64,000 nt of DNA from positions 5,758,636-5,822,635 of the forward strand of contig NW_020653713.1 in assembly GCF_003589595.1 (NCBI RefSeq), written 5' to 3'. Shown one piece after another: positions 62,618 to 64,000 of the stretch; positions within the stretch are counted from its first letter, which is position 1, and each line of letters opens with the position of its first letter. This DNA is from Hyposmocoma kahamanoa. Its lineage: Eukaryota > Arthropoda > Insecta > Lepidoptera > Cosmopterigidae. Below the pieces are notes generated by a model. The model was not told the origin of the DNA and made no database searches. It was given only the letters and a program-made list of their open reading frames with translations. The position numbers were made by a program, and so were the translations under genes.

Positions 62618-63551
62618 AAGAGCTATACTGCTACTTAAATTCTCGTCTTGAAAAAGTCCCAAGTAATACAGTTCAGAGAACAAGGTTATTCGTTTGGTAG
62701 AATACAAAACCCTACAGAGTTAAAATAAAAAATAGAATAAAATCATGGCTCAAGAAATAGAGGTACAAAATGATATGCGTCAATTCACCGTAGCCCTACA
62801 AAAGTGTATAAAAACTCATACCGAAAATTGTTCCCATTAAAAACTCACTTATGAGAGTACCCTCTTTTGTTCCCGAAAAGTTTGTAGAATTTGACAGTTC
62901 CGTCGGTATAAAGGCGGATAATGGATGGGGGCTGTTTAGCGATAATTAGCGAAGTGGGGAGGACGGGGAGGAGGAGCGGGGGTTAAGATAAATCATGCAG
63001 AAACGCTATTGTCTCTAAAGGGACGTATTTCGACAGATTGCGAGCCTTTATGTGTGGAGGCATATAAAATATTTAACCTCTTTGGGCGCACTGCAAATTA
63101 TTAAACAGCCAAGGGTTGCGAGCTCGTGCTTTGAAGTAAATGTTGAAGGTTAGCAGCACATTTATTTTGGAGGTATTGTAAGACAGGGGGAGAGGTATAA
63201 GAATAGACCGCAATCAAAGGAAGAAGGGTTAATAATTATTCCACTATTATCTGCGTTGTTAAGTCACAAGCATAAAGGTGTAATACTCGTATACTATGTG
63301 ACTTTATGCTTGAACATGTGTGTCGTCCTGTTATACATGGCTTTCCGATAATGAGAGGGATTTAGCTAACCGTTGGCCCAATTGGGTGTCTTGGTTTGAG
63401 GTTTTCTGGTACCGACTTACCTAAAGTATTATTATAAATGCGAAAATCGGTTATGCTATCGATACGATAGAAAGAAAGAAACGTTTATATAGCTTAAGAA
63501 GACTCATACTGAATGGGTTCCATTATTATTTCAGACTTTTTTTTTATTTAA
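62618..63551. other. No gene; purine-rich patches and a hairpin
   Basis: 62920-62995 is strongly G/A-rich ('GGGGAGGACGGGGAGGAGGA'). CAAGCATAAAG (63267-63277) is inverted at 63302-63312. No frame of note. Confidence 0.5.
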
Positions 63552-63772
63552 CTGCCTCCGTGGCCGAACGGTTACCATGCCGGACTGCCCTGCAGAGGTC
63601 CCAGGTTCGATTCCCGGGCCGGGAGAAATATTTGTATGGCCTACATTTATTTGTCTCGTGAGTTTGGGTGTAATTTGTAATTGTCTATTTGTGTGTCCAT
63701 GGCAGCCGCGACACAGGGTTTCCCTATGCTATGTCGGGTGTGTGCGTTATTATTATTATTATTATTATTTAC
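63552..63772 (+). repeat. SINE E, best preserved copy
   Basis: Box A TGGCCGAACGG (63561-63571), box B GGTTCGATTCC (63604-63614), body with 'GGTGTAATTTGTAATTGTCT' and 'GACACAGGGTTTCCCTATG', tail of (ATT) repeats. The 84-codon plus frame across it is a by-product of the repeat; three similar frames arise in the other E copies. Confidence 0.88.
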
Positions 63773-63980
63773 AAATGAAACTAAAGCTATTTAAATGTAC
63801 CTACATCGTATACTATACGTGTTCTATTTAGTTCAGTTGATATAAAAAAATCATTGGTATATGTAAGGTACCTATTAAATATAGCGGTTTTCTTGTAAAA
63901 TTTCGAGGAGAATTTGTTTTTTTCTATTGTGATAATTTTTAGAAATCTTGTTTTCACACCATATAGTACTCAGTGTATAT
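63773..63980. other. No supported feature
   Basis: AT-rich, no match found. Confidence 0.4.
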
Positions 63981-64000
63981 CATTGACTTACAAATAAATG
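63981..64000 (+). mobile_element. Family F MITE, copy 3, cut by the window edge
   Basis: CATTGACTTACAAATAAATG is identical to the first 20 bases of the F copy at 36141. Confidence 0.8.

Noticed and set aside
63577..63831. 84-codon ORF resembling that at 35028-35297
   Set aside because: Similarity is due to SINE E, not a gene family.

Overview
The window looks like AT-rich, non-coding nuclear DNA of an insect, most likely a moth or butterfly. The grounds are dense short interspersed repeats with tRNA-like heads, RTE- and Jockey/CR1-like LINE ends, many foldback or MITE-type elements, and reading frames that are almost all short and uninformative. The order Lepidoptera is inferred from remembered repeat styles, not from a database match. 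I see no intact host gene. The only long recognisable coding sequence is a Tc1-like transposase (42155-43186) with one in-frame stop.

Layout. 1-11 kb: scattered copies of the abundant retroposon I call family A, the AACCGAC-ended family B, foldback family C and tRNA-like family D, plus a decayed LINE C-terminus (6.3-6.7 kb). 11.5-19.5 kb: a TTAA-flanked piggyBac-like element, several inverted-repeat elements, a LINE 3' end inside a B copy, and a GC-rich block (18.95-19.49 kb). 21-33 kb: nested A, B and LINE copies, one LINE insertion with a clear target-site duplication, and several perfect hairpins including a 52-bp perfect palindrome. 34-41 kb: a cluster of non-autonomous DNA elements with TA, TAA or 8-bp target duplications, tRNA-headed SINEs, and a possible decayed coding segment at 38.3-38.6 kb. 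41.9-46.3 kb: the Tc1-like transposon, a B-related element, an RTE-type LINE end and D repeats. 47-64 kb: a D element with terminal direct repeats and a 10-bp target duplication, more A/B/C copies, a hexanucleotide minisatellite, a GC-rich insertion with a 13-bp target duplication, and MITEs; the last 20 bases are the left end of a third copy of an 8-bp-TSD MITE.

The repeats do not form a pathway. What the window records is order of insertion: LINE into A, A into A, LINE into B, C and A into B, D into B, MITE into an older repeat. Family letters A-S are local labels for this window only.
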